DNA from: Polaromonas sp.
GTDB lineage: Bacteria; Pseudomonadota; Gammaproteobacteria; Burkholderiales; Burkholderiaceae_C
Reading direction: 5' to 3'
NCBI RefSeq assembly: GCF_029945685.1
Contig: NZ_JAQSDA010000003.1
Span: 186,001-250,000, forward strand
Length of the DNA: 64,000 bases
Part shown: positions 1 to 9,447 of the stretch, in pieces
Layout of the letters: each line of letters starts with the position of its first letter
Numbering within the stretch: position 1 is the stretch's first letter
The notes under the pieces: generated by a model
What the model was told of the DNA's origin: nothing
The model's database searches: none
The model's input: only the letters and a program-made list of their open reading frames with translations
Translations under genes and position numbers: made by a program

Positions 1-392
1 CACAGGGCTGTCGCCGCCAGGCCGGGGAGCATGATGCTGCGTCGCAGGAATTCGCCATAGGCCGGCACCATCAGCCAGGCGGGGTCGAACACCTCGGAGG
101 CCTGGTGGTCGTTTTCAATGAAAGCGGCACACAGCTCGCGTGGTGTCATGCCGTTGGCCAGGCCAGCCGCGATAAAACCACCGGCCGATACGCCCACGTA
201 GTGATGCAATTTGGTCAGCGCCAGTCCCTGCAGCGATTCATCGAGCGCACACAGTGCACCGATTTCATAAATCGCGCCCAACGGCCCGCCGCCGGCCAGG
301 GCCAGAGCGATACGCGGCGCGGCGGCGGTCCGTGCCGCTCTATTCACCTTGGAGGCTGGTTGACGCTGTCTGGGAGGCCTGGCTGAAGTCAT
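1..392 (-). CDS. Patatin-like phospholipase family protein (partial, C-terminus outside window)
   Basis: The minus strand reads an open frame from an ATG at 392 to the window edge (about 130 codons). It contains a glycine-rich oxyanion-hole motif AGGGPLGA followed about 40 residues later by the nucleophile elbow GVSAG, which together define the patatin/RssA serine-hydrolase fold (Ser/Asp dyad); the Asp part lies beyond the window. The ORF track misses it because no stop is present. An internal GTG at residue 16 is an alternative start. It follows the phasin gene in the same orientation, so a lipase or PHA-depolymerase-like role in storage-lipid turnover is possible, but substrate cannot be read from this fragment. 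Confidence 0.8.
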   Translation of the reverse strand, partial: MTSARPPRQRQPASKVNRAARTAAAPRIALALAGGGPLGAIYEIGALCALDESLQGLALTKLHHYVGVSAGGFIAAGLANGMTPRELCAAFIENDHQASEVFDPAWLMVPAYGEFLRRSIMLPGLAATAL

Positions 393-464
393 GGATCGGA
401 AGTGTAGACCGCGGGCCCTCACGAATTTGCTGCTATGCAGCAATCCCTGGGGCGGGCGTGGGCG

Positions 465-489
465 AAAAAAAAGGACGCATCAACGTCCT
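465..489 (-). terminator. Rho-independent terminator downstream of the phasin gene
   Basis: Read on the minus strand the sequence is AGGACG-TTGATG-CGTCC followed by a run of eight T. This is a 6 bp GC-rich stem with a short loop and a U-tract, about 30 bases after the phasin stop codon, so it should end phasin transcription before the patatin-like gene. Confidence 0.8.
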
Positions 490-520
490 GTGGGGGTCAA
501 GGCGTCAGGCGCCCCCGGCG

Positions 521-1042
521 TCAGGCCGATTTGCGAGCCGGCGCACGTTTGGCGGCCGGTTTGCGCGCTGCGGACTTTCCGGCGGCGGCTTTGGCTGCGG
601 CGCGTGGCGCTGGCTTGGGGGCGGCCGACCTGGCGCCCATCTGCTGTACATTCTTGTTGAGCTCATCGATCCGCGCGATCAGTGCATCCACATCCTTGGC
701 AGAGGGCACGCCCAACTTGTTCAAGGCCTTCGCGACACGCTCTTCAAAAATGTTTTCCAGCTTGTCCCACTGGGTGCCGGCTTTCGAGGTGATGTCCGTC
801 GCCATGGATGCCATCTTGTTGGTGGCGGTGGAAATCTTCTCTTCGGCAACAGCCTGCGTCTTGCGCTGGATGGACAGGCCTTCCTTGACCAGGGTCTCGA
901 AAACCTTGCCACCTTCTTCCTGAGCCTTGGAGAAAGCACCCAGGCCGGCCAGCCAGATCTGCTGGGCGGACTCCTTTACCGCGCCCGAGAGTTGGGGGCC
1001 GGATTTTTTGTCGGCGCTCATTTTTTGCAGTTTCTTGACCAT
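521..1042 (-). CDS. Phasin / polyhydroxyalkanoate granule-associated protein
   Basis: A 173-residue protein from the ATG at 1042, chosen over the longer ORF-track start because AGGAG lies about 6 bases upstream of it (ACAGGAGTCCCCCATG). Residues about 15-120 are a hydrophilic, helical phasin region (LAGLGAFSKAQEEGG, then VFETLVKEG), matching the PhaF/PhaI-like phasin family that coats PHA granules. The last roughly 40 residues are a low-complexity Ala/Lys/Pro tail with AAAK and KPAAK repeats, like the histone-H1-like DNA-binding tail of PhaF. That combination suggests a protein that binds both the granule surface and nucleoid DNA. A strong terminator follows it. The family call is firm; DNA binding is inferred from the tail. 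Confidence 0.88.
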   Translation of the reverse strand: MVKKLQKMSADKKSGPQLSGAVKESAQQIWLAGLGAFSKAQEEGGKVFETLVKEGLSIQRKTQAVAEEKISTATNKMASMATDITSKAGTQWDKLENIFEERVAKALNKLGVPSAKDVDALIARIDELNKNVQQMGARSAAPKPAPRAAAKAAAGKSAARKPAAKRAPARKSA

Positions 1043-1274
1043 GGGGGACTCCTGTCGATAGGTGGATGGCGGGGGTGTCGCCATCGGCGACGGGTAGAGC
1101 AAAATATAAGCGTTGCAGGCGTACAGGTTTAGGTGTTCGCTCCTAAAACGCTAGTGATCCGCCCCTACGGAAAAGCGCTGCCGAACGGGTCGAGCACGGG
1201 TTTCTGCTGACCGGCAGGCAGCAGGGTTTGGGCAAGAATCAACGCTGGTCCAAAGTTGTCTTGCGGAGAACACA

Positions 1275-3272
1275 ATGCAGTATTTCGTCACCGGAGCCAC
1301 CGGCTTCATCGGTAAACGGCTGGTCAAAAAGCTTCTGGCGCGCAAGGGTGCGACGGTGTATTTCCTCATCCGCAAGGAAAGTGCCGGCAAGGTCGAAGCC
1401 TTGCGTGACTACTGGGGTGTCAGCGCCGCCAGGGCCGTGGCTGTTCATGGCGACCTCACGGTGAAGAAACTGGGCGTTTCGAGCGAGGACGTCAAAAAAC
1501 TCAAAGGCCAGATTGACCATTTCTACCACCTCGCGGCTGTTTACGATCTGAGCGCCGACGAGGAAAGCCAGATTGCCGTCAATGTGGACGGCACCCGCCA
1601 CACGGTCGAGTTCGCCAAGGCCATCGAGGCCGGGCATTTCCACCATGTGAGCTCCATCGCCGCAGCCGGCTTGTACGAAGGCGTGTTCCGCGAGGACATG
1701 TTCGAGGAGGCCGAGAACTACGAGCACCCGTATTTCATGACCAAACATGAGAGCGAGAAGATCGTGCGCAAGGAGTGCAAGGTGCCCTGGACTGTGTTCA
1801 GGCCCGCTATGGTGGTGGGCGACAGTACCACCGGCGAGATGGACAAGATCGACGGTCCTTATTATTTCTTCAAGCTGATCCAGCGCATGCGCCAGCTGCT
1901 GCCGCCGTGGATGCCGGCTGTCGGCCTGGAAGGCGGCCGCATCAACATCGTGCCGGTCGATTTTGTCGTCGATGCACTGGACGTCATCAGCCACAAGACC
2001 AGCATTGCCAAGAAGTGCTTCCACCTTGTCGATCCGGTGGGCTACCGTGTCGGTGATGTGCTCGACATCTTCAGTCGGGCTGCGCATGCGCCCAAGATGA
2101 ACCTGTTCGTCAATGCGGCCCTGCTAGGCTTTATCCCGCGCAGCGTCAAGAAAAGCCTGATGGCCCTGGCGCCGGTGCGTCGCGTGCGCAATGCCATCAT
2201 GGCCGACCTCGGCCTGCCCGAGGACATGCTGACCTTTGTGAACTACCCCACGCGTTTTGACTGCCGCGAAACGCTTGCCGCTCTCAAGGGCTCAGGCGTT
2301 GAATGCCCCAACCTGAAAGACTACGCCTGGCGCGTGTGGGACTATTGGGAGCGTCATCTCGACCCCGACCTGCACATCGACCGCTCGCTCAAGGGCACCG
2401 TCAGCGGCAAGGTGGTGCTGATCACCGGGGGGTCCTCCGGCATTGGGCTCGCGGCGGCCCACAAGTTTGCAGAAGCCGGCGCCGTCACCATCATCTGCGG
2501 CCGCGACCAGGACAAGCTCGACGAGGCTTGCAAGGAGGCCCGGGCCAAGGGCTACCACTTCATCGCCTACCCGGCCGATATTGCCGACATGGCCGACTGC
2601 GACCGCTTTGTGCAGACGCTGATCGAGAAACACGGTGGCGTTGATTTCCTCATCAACAATGCGGGCCGATCGATTCGCCGCGCCATCGAGGCCAGTTATG
2701 ACCGGTTTCATGATTTTGAGCGCACCATGCAGCTCAACTACTTCGGCTGCCTGCGCGTCACCATGGGCTTTTTGCCCGGCATGGTCGCCAGACACAAGGG
2801 CCATGTGGTCAATATCAGCTCGATCGGTGTGTTGACCAATGCGCCGCGCTTTTCGGCCTACGTGGCCTCCAAGTCGGCTCTGGACGCCTGGACACGCTGC
2901 GCTTCCAGCGAGTTTGCCGATCAGGGCATCACCTTCACCACCATCAACATGCCACTGGTGCGCACGCCCATGATCGCTCCGACCAATCTCTACAACAACG
3001 TGCCGACCTTGAGCCCGGAAGAAGCCGCCGACCTGGTGGCCCAGGCCTGCATCTTCAAGCCGGTGCGAATTGCCACCCGCCTGGGCATTGCCGGCCAGGT
3101 GCTGCATGCGCTGCTGCCGCGCGTGGCGCAGATCGCCATGAACACCAGCTTTCGCATGTTTCCCGATTCATCGGCGGCCAAGGGGGGCAAGCCGGGGGAC
3201 AAGCCGGTCAAGCAGACGCTGTCACCGGAAGCTGTAGCGCTGCAGCAGATGATGCGTGGGATTCATTTCTGA
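1275..3272 (+). CDS. Two-domain SDR protein, fatty acyl-CoA reductase-like
   Basis: A 665-residue protein with two Rossmann domains. The N-terminal half is an extended-SDR/NAD-binding type with GATGFIG near residue 7 and an active-site YFMTK motif near residue 155. The C-terminal half, from about residue 375, is a classical SDR with GGSSGIG, NNAG, ISSIG and YVASK. This arrangement and length match the bacterial fatty acyl-CoA reductases of the Marinobacter Maqu_2507 type and related mycobacterial proteins, in which one domain reduces acyl-CoA to aldehyde and the other aldehyde to alcohol. The start is supported by GGAG seven bases before the ATG. It stands alone, with a terminator after it. 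Acyl-chain specificity and wax-ester formation are inference; no wax synthase is in the window. Confidence 0.75.
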   Translation: MQYFVTGATGFIGKRLVKKLLARKGATVYFLIRKESAGKVEALRDYWGVSAARAVAVHGDLTVKKLGVSSEDVKKLKGQIDHFYHLAAVYDLSADEESQIAVNVDGTRHTVEFAKAIEAGHFHHVSSIAAAGLYEGVFREDMFEEAENYEHPYFMTKHESEKIVRKECKVPWTVFRPAMVVGDSTTGEMDKIDGPYYFFKLIQRMRQLLPPWMPAVGLEGGRINIVPVDFVVDALDVISHKTSIAKKCFHLVDPVGYRVGDVLDIFSRAAHAPKMNLFVNAALLGFIPRSVKKSLMALAPVRRVRNAIMADLGLPEDMLTFVNYPTRFDCRETLAALKGSGVECPNLKDYAWRVWDYWERHLDPDLHIDRSLKGTVSGKVVLITGGSSGIGLAAAHKFAEAGAVTIICGRDQDKLDEACKEARAKGYHFIAYPADIADMADCDRFVQTLIEKHGGVDFLINNAGRSIRRAIEASYDRFHDFERTMQLNYFGCLRVTMGFLPGMVARHKGHVVNISSIGVLTNAPRFSAYVASKSALDAWTRCASSEFADQGITFTTINMPLVRTPMIAPTNLYNNVPTLSPEEAADLVAQACIFKPVRIATRLGIAGQVLHALLPRVAQIAMNTSFRMFPDSSAAKGGKPGDKPVKQTLSPEAVALQQMMRGIHF

Positions 3273-3293
3273 GCGTTCTTGCGGCCTATCCAG

Positions 3294-3325
3294 AAAATCG
3301 CTCCCAGGGGGCGATTTTTTGTTTT
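3294..3325 (+). terminator. Rho-independent terminator after the fatty acyl reductase gene
   Basis: AAAATCGC and GCGATTTT form an 8 bp stem around a C/G-rich centre (TCCCAGGG), followed by further T residues. It starts about 20 bases after the stop codon and separates the lipid gene from the polysaccharide locus. Confidence 0.8.
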
Positions 3326-3426
3326 TGCTGCTGGCAACCATGATGAATGCTGGCATGAGCGCCAAAGGCATAATGCAGGCGGGCGTCAAGCGGCGCAGGT
3401 TTATAGAGACATAGAGGGACAGGCTC

Positions 3427-4497
3427 ATGATTGTGGTTACCGGCGGCGCGGGTTTCATTGGTGCCAATTTTGTTCTTGACTGGCTGGCCGAGCATGACGA
3501 GCCGGTCGTCAATCTGGACAAACTCACTTACGCTGGCAACATGGAAACCCTGGCGACATTGCAGGACGATCGGCGGCATGTTTTCATCAAGGGCGACATT
3601 GGTGACAGCGCTCTTGTCGGCGAACTGCTGGCCCGGCACCGGCCGCGCGCCATCATCAATTTTGCGGCCGAATCCCATGTCGACCGCTCCATCTCAAGCC
3701 CGGAAGATTTCATCCAGACCAACATCGTTGGCACCTTCCGGCTGTTGGAGGCCGTACGGGCCTACTGGAATGGCTTGGGCACTGAAGCCAAGGCCGGCTT
3801 TCGCTTCCTGCATGTGTCAACCGACGAGGTTTACGGCTCACTTGCTCCCACGGAAGCCGCCTTCACGGAAACACACCGGTACGAGCCCAACAGCCCGTAT
3901 TCAGCTAGCAAGGCCGCCAGCGATCATCTCGTGCGTGCCTACCACCACACCTATGGCTTGCCGGTGCTCACCACCAACTGCAGCAACAACTACGGCCCCT
4001 ACCACTTCCCGGAAAAGCTGATTCCGCTGATGATTGTCAATGCACTGGCTGGAAAACCGCTGCCGGTCTACGGCGACGGCATGCAGGTGCGCGATTGGCT
4101 TTATGTGAAAGACCATTGCAGCGCGATCCGCCGTGTACTCGAAGCCGGCAGGGCAGGCGAGGTCTACAACGTGGGCGGCTGGAACGAAAAGCCCAACATC
4201 GCTATTGTGAACATCGTCTGCGACCTGCTCGACGAACTTCGGCCGCACTCTGATGGAAAACATTACCGCGAGCAGATCAGCTATATCAAGGACCGCCCGG
4301 GGCATGACCGCCGTTACGCCATCGACGCCGGAAAAATCCAGCGCGAGTTGGGCTGGAAACCTGCCGAGACGTTCGAAACCGGCATACGCAAGACGGTGCA
4401 ATGGTACCTGGCCCATGCGGAGTGGGTGGCACATGTTCAAAGCGGGGCGTACAAGGACTGGGTGGACGCACACTATTCCGGCGTGATCGCTGCATGA
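3427..4497 (+). CDS. rfbB: dTDP-glucose 4,6-dehydratase
   Basis: A 356-residue extended SDR that converts dTDP-D-glucose to dTDP-4-keto-6-deoxy-D-glucose, the second step of dTDP-L-rhamnose synthesis. Visible motifs are [10 protein letters not shown] at the N-terminus, [11 protein letters not shown] near residue 80, the STDEVYGSL catalytic segment near residue 134 and [10 protein letters not shown] with the Tyr/Lys pair. Length is normal for RfbB/RmlB. It is the first gene of a tight rfbBDAC block: its TGA overlaps the ATG of rfbD. The ATG is preceded by GGGACAGG. It is also the first gene of the whole surface polysaccharide locus. Confidence 0.96.
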   Translation: MIVVTGGAGFIGANFVLDWLAEHDEPVVNLDKLTYAGNMETLATLQDDRRHVFIKGDIGDSALVGELLARHRPRAIINFAAESHVDRSISSPEDFIQTNIVGTFRLLEAVRAYWNGLGTEAKAGFRFLHVSTDEVYGSLAPTEAAFTETHRYEPNSPYSASKAASDHLVRAYHHTYGLPVLTTNCSNNYGPYHFPEKLIPLMIVNALAGKPLPVYGDGMQVRDWLYVKDHCSAIRRVLEAGRAGEVYNVGGWNEKPNIAIVNIVCDLLDELRPHSDGKHYREQISYIKDRPGHDRRYAIDAGKIQRELGWKPAETFETGIRKTVQWYLAHAEWVAHVQSGAYKDWVDAHYSGVIAA

Positions 4498-5390
4498 AAA
4501 TCCTGCTTCTTGGAAAAAACGGCCAGGTTGGCTGGGAGTTGCAGCGAAGTCTGGCGCCCCTTGGCGAAGTCATCGCGCTGGATCGGCGCAGCGCGGATTT
4601 GTGCGGTGATCTCGCCGATCTCGCCGGGATCAGCGCGACAGTGCGCCAGGTCCGACCCGATGTGATCGTCAATGCCGCGGCTTACACCGCGGTTGACAAA
4701 GCCGAGAGCGATGCGGCGACCGCACATGTGGTGAATGCCGAAGCGCCGGGCGTACTTGCCGAAGCCGCTAGCGCTGTCGGCGCATGGCTGGTTCATTATT
4801 CGACCGATTATGTTTTCGACGGTAGCGGGAGCAAGCCGTGGGAAGAAAACGACCCTACCGGTCCGCTTAATGTTTATGGTCGGACCAAGCTTGAAGGCGA
4901 GCAGCACATTGTGGCCCGGTGCGCGAAACATCTGATTTTGCGAACCAGTTGGGTGTATGCGGCGCGGGGTGGCAACTTCGCAAAAACCATGCTGCGTATG
5001 GGAAAAGAGCGTGATCGCCTGACGGTGATCGACGACCAGTTCGGATCACCGACTAGTTCAGAGTTGTTGGCTGATGTCACGGCTCACATGGTGCGCAGCG
5101 TACTGACCGGCGCTGCTGGGCGTTTTGCCGGCATTTACCATTTGGCAGCCGCCGGTGAGACCTCCTGGCATGGCTATGCGCGCTTCGTGCTCGATTGCGC
5201 GTCCAAGACCGGCCTCGCCCTTAAGGCATCCGCTTCCACGGTGGACCCGATCCCAACGACGGCCTTTCCCACGCCGGCCATCCGCCCGCGAAATTCCCGC
5301 CTGAACACCGCTAAACTTCAGGATAACTTTAGCCTGTACCTTCCCGCATGGCAGCAGGGCATCGCCCGCATGCTGACCGAAATTACCTGA
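4494..5390 (+). CDS. rfbD: dTDP-4-dehydrorhamnose reductase
   Basis: A 298-residue SDR that makes dTDP-L-rhamnose by NADPH-dependent reduction of the 4-keto group. The start at 4494 ([16 protein letters not shown]) was chosen because it gives the family N-terminus and overlaps the rfbB stop as ATGA; the longer ORF-track start lies inside rfbB. Motifs include [27 protein letters not shown] and YGRTKLEGE, with the Tyr/Lys pair. Length is normal for RfbD/RmlD. It is followed after 10 bases by rfbA, so translation of the block is coupled. Confidence 0.95.
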   Translation: MKILLLGKNGQVGWELQRSLAPLGEVIALDRRSADLCGDLADLAGISATVRQVRPDVIVNAAAYTAVDKAESDAATAHVVNAEAPGVLAEAASAVGAWLVHYSTDYVFDGSGSKPWEENDPTGPLNVYGRTKLEGEQHIVARCAKHLILRTSWVYAARGGNFAKTMLRMGKERDRLTVIDDQFGSPTSSELLADVTAHMVRSVLTGAAGRFAGIYHLAAAGETSWHGYARFVLDCASKTGLALKASASTVDPIPTTAFPTPAIRPRNSRLNTAKLQDNFSLYLPAWQQGIARMLTEIT

Positions 5391-5400
5391 AATCCCATTC

Positions 5401-6288
5401 ATGACTCAACGCAAAGGCATTGTCCTCGCTGGCGGCTCCGGCACCCGCCTGCACCCCGCCACGCTTGCCATCAGCAAGCAACTGCTGCCGGTGTATGACA
5501 AGCCGATGGTGTATTACCCCCTGAGTACCTTGTTGATCGCAGGTATCCGCGAGGTGCTCATCATCAGCACGCCGCAGGATACGCCGCGCTTTGAGCAACT
5601 GCTAGGTGACGGCTCGCAGTGGGGTATGAAACTGCAGTACGCCGTGCAGCCCAGCCCCGACGGATTGGCACAGGCCTTCATCCTTGGCGAAGAGTTCCTG
5701 TCTGGCGCACCCAGTGCGCTCGTGCTCGGCGATAATATTTTTTATGGACACGACCTGCACAAATTGCTGATGGAGGCTGACCTGCAGGAAGTTGGCGCCA
5801 CGGTCTTTGCCTACCACGTACAGGACCCTCAACGCTACGGCGTCGTATCTTTCGATGCGGCCGGAAAGGCGGTTAGCATCGAGGAGAAACCGCTGCGACC
5901 GAAAAGTAATTACGCCGTCACTGGCCTGTATTTCTACGATCACCAGGTTGTCGAGATCGCCAAATCGATTAAACCCAGTGCGCGCGGCGAACTTGAAATC
6001 ACCTCCGTCAATCAGGCCTATCTCGAGCGGGCTCAACTCAAGGTGCAAATCATGCAACGGGGCTACGCGTGGCTGGACACGGGAACCCACGACAGTCTAA
6101 TGGAGGCTGGGCAGTTCATTGCAACGCTGGAGCATCGGCAGGGTCTCAAAATTGCCTGCCTGGAGGAAATAGCCTGGCGCAACGGATTTATTGACAACGC
6201 ACAACTCGAAAGGCTGGCCGAGCCTCTCGTTAAGAGCGGGTATGGGCAATATTTGACCGGGCTGCTTAGGGAGGGTGACCCAGTATGA
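5401..6288 (+). CDS. rfbA: Glucose-1-phosphate thymidylyltransferase
   Basis: A 295-residue nucleotidyltransferase that makes dTDP-glucose from dTTP and glucose-1-phosphate, the first step of dTDP-L-rhamnose synthesis. It has the signature [16 protein letters not shown], followed by [17 protein letters not shown] and the LGDNIFYG nucleotide-binding segment. Length is normal for RfbA/RmlA. Its TGA overlaps the rfbC start (ATGA), continuing the coupled rfbBDAC operon. RmlA is usually inhibited by dTDP-rhamnose, the main known flux control in this pathway. Confidence 0.96.
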   Translation: MTQRKGIVLAGGSGTRLHPATLAISKQLLPVYDKPMVYYPLSTLLIAGIREVLIISTPQDTPRFEQLLGDGSQWGMKLQYAVQPSPDGLAQAFILGEEFLSGAPSALVLGDNIFYGHDLHKLLMEADLQEVGATVFAYHVQDPQRYGVVSFDAAGKAVSIEEKPLRPKSNYAVTGLYFYDHQVVEIAKSIKPSARGELEITSVNQAYLERAQLKVQIMQRGYAWLDTGTHDSLMEAGQFIATLEHRQGLKIACLEEIAWRNGFIDNAQLERLAEPLVKSGYGQYLTGLLREGDPV

Positions 6289-6830
6289 AAGTGACAGCGA
6301 CCTGTCTCGCAGATGTTCTGATTCTTGAGCCCAAAGTATTTGGTGACGAGCGCGGGTTCTTCTTCGAGAGCTTCAATCAGAAGACATTTGAAGAAGCCAC
6401 GGGGATGGGCGTTCAGTTCGTTCAAGACAATCACTCGCGGTCAGGGAGGGGTGTACTGCGTGGCTTGCACTACCAGATAGAGCAATCACAGGGAAAGTTG
6501 GTGAGGGTTGTAAGCGGCGCTGTGTTCGATGTGGCGGTCGACCTGCGCAGGTCATCGGCCACGTTTGGGCGGTGGGTGGGCGTAGAGCTGTCTGAAGCAA
6601 ATCGACGCCAACTCTGGATTCCTCCAGGCTTTGCGCACGGGTTTTTTACTTTGAGCGACACAGCAGATTTTTTGTATAAAACCAGTGACTACTACAACCC
6701 ACGTCATGAACGCTGCATCGCTTGGAATGATCCTGTTCTGGCTATCGAGTGGCCTTTGGGTGGTAGCCTTCCAAAGCTGTCGATCAAAGATCAGGAAGGC
6801 ACCTCTTTTAGCGGAGTCTCGAGTGTTTGA
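6285..6830 (+). CDS. rfbC: dTDP-4-dehydrorhamnose 3,5-epimerase
   Basis: A 181-residue cupin-fold epimerase, third enzyme of the dTDP-L-rhamnose pathway. Signature segments are [10 protein letters not shown] (catalytic His), [21 protein letters not shown] and FLYKTSDYY with the catalytic Tyr. Length is normal for RfbC/RmlC. The start overlaps the rfbA stop as ATGA. From here downstream the base composition becomes visibly less GC-rich than the rfbB-rfbA stretch, which suggests a mosaic boundary within the locus. Confidence 0.95.
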   Translation: MKVTATCLADVLILEPKVFGDERGFFFESFNQKTFEEATGMGVQFVQDNHSRSGRGVLRGLHYQIEQSQGKLVRVVSGAVFDVAVDLRRSSATFGRWVGVELSEANRRQLWIPPGFAHGFFTLSDTADFLYKTSDYYNPRHERCIAWNDPVLAIEWPLGGSLPKLSIKDQEGTSFSGVSSV

Positions 6831-6869
6831 GTGATCTGATTTCCGTAGATAATAAGCAATTAGGGGTGA

Positions 6870-7748
6870 ATGATGGAATTGGATACAGAAAAAGAAGGTC
6901 TGAGCCTGCTTGATCTATTGATCGTGGCATCAAAAAATCTCAAGTTGTTGATTTTGGGGCCTATTGCCGTTGGGCTTTTGACGTTGGGTTTTGGTTACAC
7001 GTTGCCGCAGAGCTTTACCAGTCAGGCGATCTTGTCTCTAGCCACGCCAACAGCAAGCGCGGCAGTGACGGCAGCACAGACTACGCAAGCCGCTGCGCTT
7101 ATGGTTTCGCCGGTAGTATTGGATCCGGTCATTGAGTCGCTTAAGTTATACGCGGGACAACCGCTGCAATTTGCCAGAGCGGACTTGGCGAGTCAAATTA
7201 AGACTACGGTAGGCAAGGATGGATTGCTTCGTCTCGAAGTGACTGCCAATAAACCCAGCGGCGCGCAAGGCATCGCAAATGCGGTTATTGACAGCTGGCT
7301 TAAAAGTAGCGTGCCAGGGGAGCAGGAGCGCGCTGAGTTGGAGCGGCGACTGGTATTTGCGAACGAGTCGCTGAAGTCGGTCAACAACCTTCTCGGTAGG
7401 CTAACTGCGCAGGGGGCTGCCGCCTTGAATAAACCTCTGACGTTTGGTGAGGCCGGGCTCGGCATGGTGGCGGTGGGTGAGTTGCAGGCACGTTATCAAG
7501 CAGATGTGCTCACCTTTACCCGGTCTCTCAAGGGGTTTACGCGTGACACGGTGGTACAGCCGCCTACATTACCCACCCATCCTGTCGCACCGAAAAAGAG
7601 CGTGATGGCAGTGCTCGCGGCGCTTGGCAGCGGCGTTGCCTTGTTGCTGTGGGTTTTCTTGCTTCAGGCTTGGCGTGAAGCCGGAAAAGATCCGGAGGTG
7701 GCAAGAAAACAAAAGCGCCTTTTGGCTGCATTAGGGCTGAACAAATAA
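6870..7748 (+). CDS. Wzz-type chain-length determinant / polysaccharide co-polymerase
   Basis: A 292-residue inner-membrane protein of polysaccharide co-polymerase design. There is a transmembrane helix near residues 32-52 (LILGPIAVGLLTLGFGYTL), a long polar periplasmic region, and a second helix near 245-265 preceded by the proline-rich PPTLPTHPVAPKK typical of Wzz proteins. No cytoplasmic tyrosine-kinase domain is present. It probably controls the number of repeat units added by the Wzy-type protein encoded at 36.3 kb. An ATG-ATG pair makes the start ambiguous by one codon; TAGGGGTGA lies just upstream. Confidence 0.78.
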   Translation: MMELDTEKEGLSLLDLLIVASKNLKLLILGPIAVGLLTLGFGYTLPQSFTSQAILSLATPTASAAVTAAQTTQAAALMVSPVVLDPVIESLKLYAGQPLQFARADLASQIKTTVGKDGLLRLEVTANKPSGAQGIANAVIDSWLKSSVPGEQERAELERRLVFANESLKSVNNLLGRLTAQGAAALNKPLTFGEAGLGMVAVGELQARYQADVLTFTRSLKGFTRDTVVQPPTLPTHPVAPKKSVMAVLAALGSGVALLLWVFLLQAWREAGKDPEVARKQKRLLAALGLNK

Positions 7749-8177
7749 ATTCATGAAGTGGGGACTGTCGTTTTCATGATGATGCGCATGTGTCATGTCG
7801 GTGTGCACTGTCAGGTAAAGCCGCTTCGATTGCGTTGTCTATCCAGTAGCTCCAGTCCTCATCTGCGTTGCCCCTTATCCGTCGCTGTGGAGGCTGGAAG
7901 CCAAAAGTGCCGCTGACCTATGAGCCGGTAATTTGGTGAGCGACGTGACTGTTTTCTCGGGCAGTCCCGGCGCCCGAGGGGTGGATCACTCGAGCCGTGG
8001 CGCGATATCACTCGCACTGGAATCAGTAATACCGGGCGGTGTGCGGGATCCGGGTCAGTATGCGGCAGCTACCGATCCGCGTCAAACACCTGACTTTGGA
8101 ATCATTCACGGAAATCGAAATTTTGACCCAGGTGGATTGCGCAAACCTATTTGGCGACCCCAAACAAAGAATCAAAT
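7749..8177 (+). other. 429-base stretch without a convincing gene
   Basis: The two short open frames here (82 and 79 codons) overlap each other and run into the next gene; neither resembles a known family and neither has a clear ribosome binding site. There is a perfect 7 bp inverted repeat, CTCGGGC and GCCCGAG with a 9-base loop, at 7956-7978, but no T-tract follows on either strand. It may hold a promoter for the downstream ugd-manC-gmd group or be a decayed gene remnant; the sequence does not decide. Confidence 0.4.
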
Positions 8178-9347
8178 ATGAAAATCGCCATTGCTGGAAC
8201 CGGTTACGTTGGATTGGCCAATGCTGTTTTATTGGCTCAGCACAACGAAGTTGTTGCACTGGACATTGTTGCGTCTAAAGTGGATTTGCTCAATCGGAAG
8301 TTGTCGCCGATTGAGGACGCGGAAATTGAAAGCTACCTGCAAAACCATGCTCTCAATCTTCGCGCCACGCTCGACAAAAATGACGCTTATGAGGGCGCCG
8401 ATTTTGTAGTTATTGCAACTCCTACTGACTACGATCCCGAGACCAATTACTTCAATACCGAATCCATCGAATCAGTTATCCGGGATGTGATGGCTATCAA
8501 TCCGACTGCAGTGATGATCGTGAAATCGACGGTGCCTGTCGGTTACACCTCTGGTGTCAAGGTTCGCTTGAAGTGTGACAACATAATTTTCTCCCCCGAA
8601 TTTCTTCGCGAAGGCACCGCCTTGTACGACAACTTATATCCGTCGCGCATTGTGGTGGGGGAAAAGTCCGAAAGGGCTGAGACCTTTGCAGGCTTGCTGA
8701 GGCAGGGAGCGCTAAAACCCGATATTGCAGTGTTATTGACAGACAGTACGGAGGCGGAGGCAATCAAACTGTTTGCCAACACTTTCCTGGCCATGCGTGT
8801 TGCCTACTTTAACGAACTGGATACCTATGCGGCGACACACGGGCTGGACACGCGACAGATTATTGACGGAGTGGGCCTGGATCCGCGCATTGGTACTCAC
8901 TACAACAACCCATCGTTCGGTTACGGGGGTTACTGCTTGCCCAAAGATACCAAGCAGCTTTTGGCAAACTACCGCGATGTGCCGCAGAGTCTGATCCATG
9001 CCATCGTTGAGTCGAATACCACGCGAAAAGACTTCATCGCCGATTCGATTCTCCGGAAAAATCCGAAAACGGTTGGCATATATCGCCTGACCATGAAGTC
9101 GGGCTCTGACAACTTCCGGTCCTCCAGCATCCAGGGCGTCATGAAGCGAATCAAGGCCAAGGGCGTTGAGGTCATCGTGCATGAGCCCGTACTCAAGCAA
9201 ACCGAGTTCTTTCATTCCCGCGTGGTAAATGATCTGGAGGCTTTCAAGCGCGAGTCGGATGTAATAATCGCTAACCGGATGACGCCTATGCTCTCGGATG
9301 TGGAAGCTAAAGTTTTTACCCGCGACTTGTTTGGGAGCGATTCATGA
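8178..9347 (+). CDS. ugd: UDP-glucose 6-dehydrogenase
   Basis: A 389-residue enzyme that oxidises UDP-glucose to UDP-glucuronate with NAD. The start at 8178 gives the family N-terminus [18 protein letters not shown]; the ORF-track start adds nine unsupported residues. The nucleotide-binding GTGYVG, the STVPVGYT segment, FSPEFLREG and the catalytic cysteine in [14 protein letters not shown] are all present. The length matches the short E. coli-type Ugd. UDP-glucuronate is the substrate of the UDP-xylose synthase encoded at 28.6 kb, so the two genes form one branch of the sugar-nucleotide supply. Confidence 0.94.
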   Translation: MKIAIAGTGYVGLANAVLLAQHNEVVALDIVASKVDLLNRKLSPIEDAEIESYLQNHALNLRATLDKNDAYEGADFVVIATPTDYDPETNYFNTESIESVIRDVMAINPTAVMIVKSTVPVGYTSGVKVRLKCDNIIFSPEFLREGTALYDNLYPSRIVVGEKSERAETFAGLLRQGALKPDIAVLLTDSTEAEAIKLFANTFLAMRVAYFNELDTYAATHGLDTRQIIDGVGLDPRIGTHYNNPSFGYGGYCLPKDTKQLLANYRDVPQSLIHAIVESNTTRKDFIADSILRKNPKTVGIYRLTMKSGSDNFRSSSIQGVMKRIKAKGVEVIVHEPVLKQTEFFHSRVVNDLEAFKRESDVIIANRMTPMLSDVEAKVFTRDLFGSDS

Positions 9348-9386
9348 CAATTTTTACAAGCGAAGCTGGCCGATCAGACGAGTGCG

Positions 9387-9400
9387 CACCGGCGCCGGTG
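9387..9400. repeat. Perfect 14-base palindrome between ugd and manC
   Basis: CACCGGCGCCGGTG is its own reverse complement and sits in the 100-base gap between ugd and manC, about 50 bases before the manC start, within a GC-rich patch unlike its surroundings. It could form an mRNA hairpin or be a protein-binding site; no T-tract follows. Confidence 0.45.
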
Positions 9401-9447
9401 GGCGCTCGGGGAGGGCGTCCGGGCGCCGAGCTGGAAAAATTGGCCCT

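Noticed and set aside
254-1132. 292-codon plus-strand frame over the phasin region
   Set aside because: Antisense of the phasin gene and patatin start; no domain, and the minus strand has a ribosome binding site and a terminator that fit a real gene.
7751-7779. Hairpin TCATGAA...TTCATGA after the Wzz-like gene as a terminator
   Set aside because: The stem is AT-rich, the loop is long and there is no following T-run.
7933-8278. Two overlapping short frames (82 and 79 codons) as genes
   Set aside because: They overlap each other and extend into ugd, lack ribosome binding sites and resemble no known protein.
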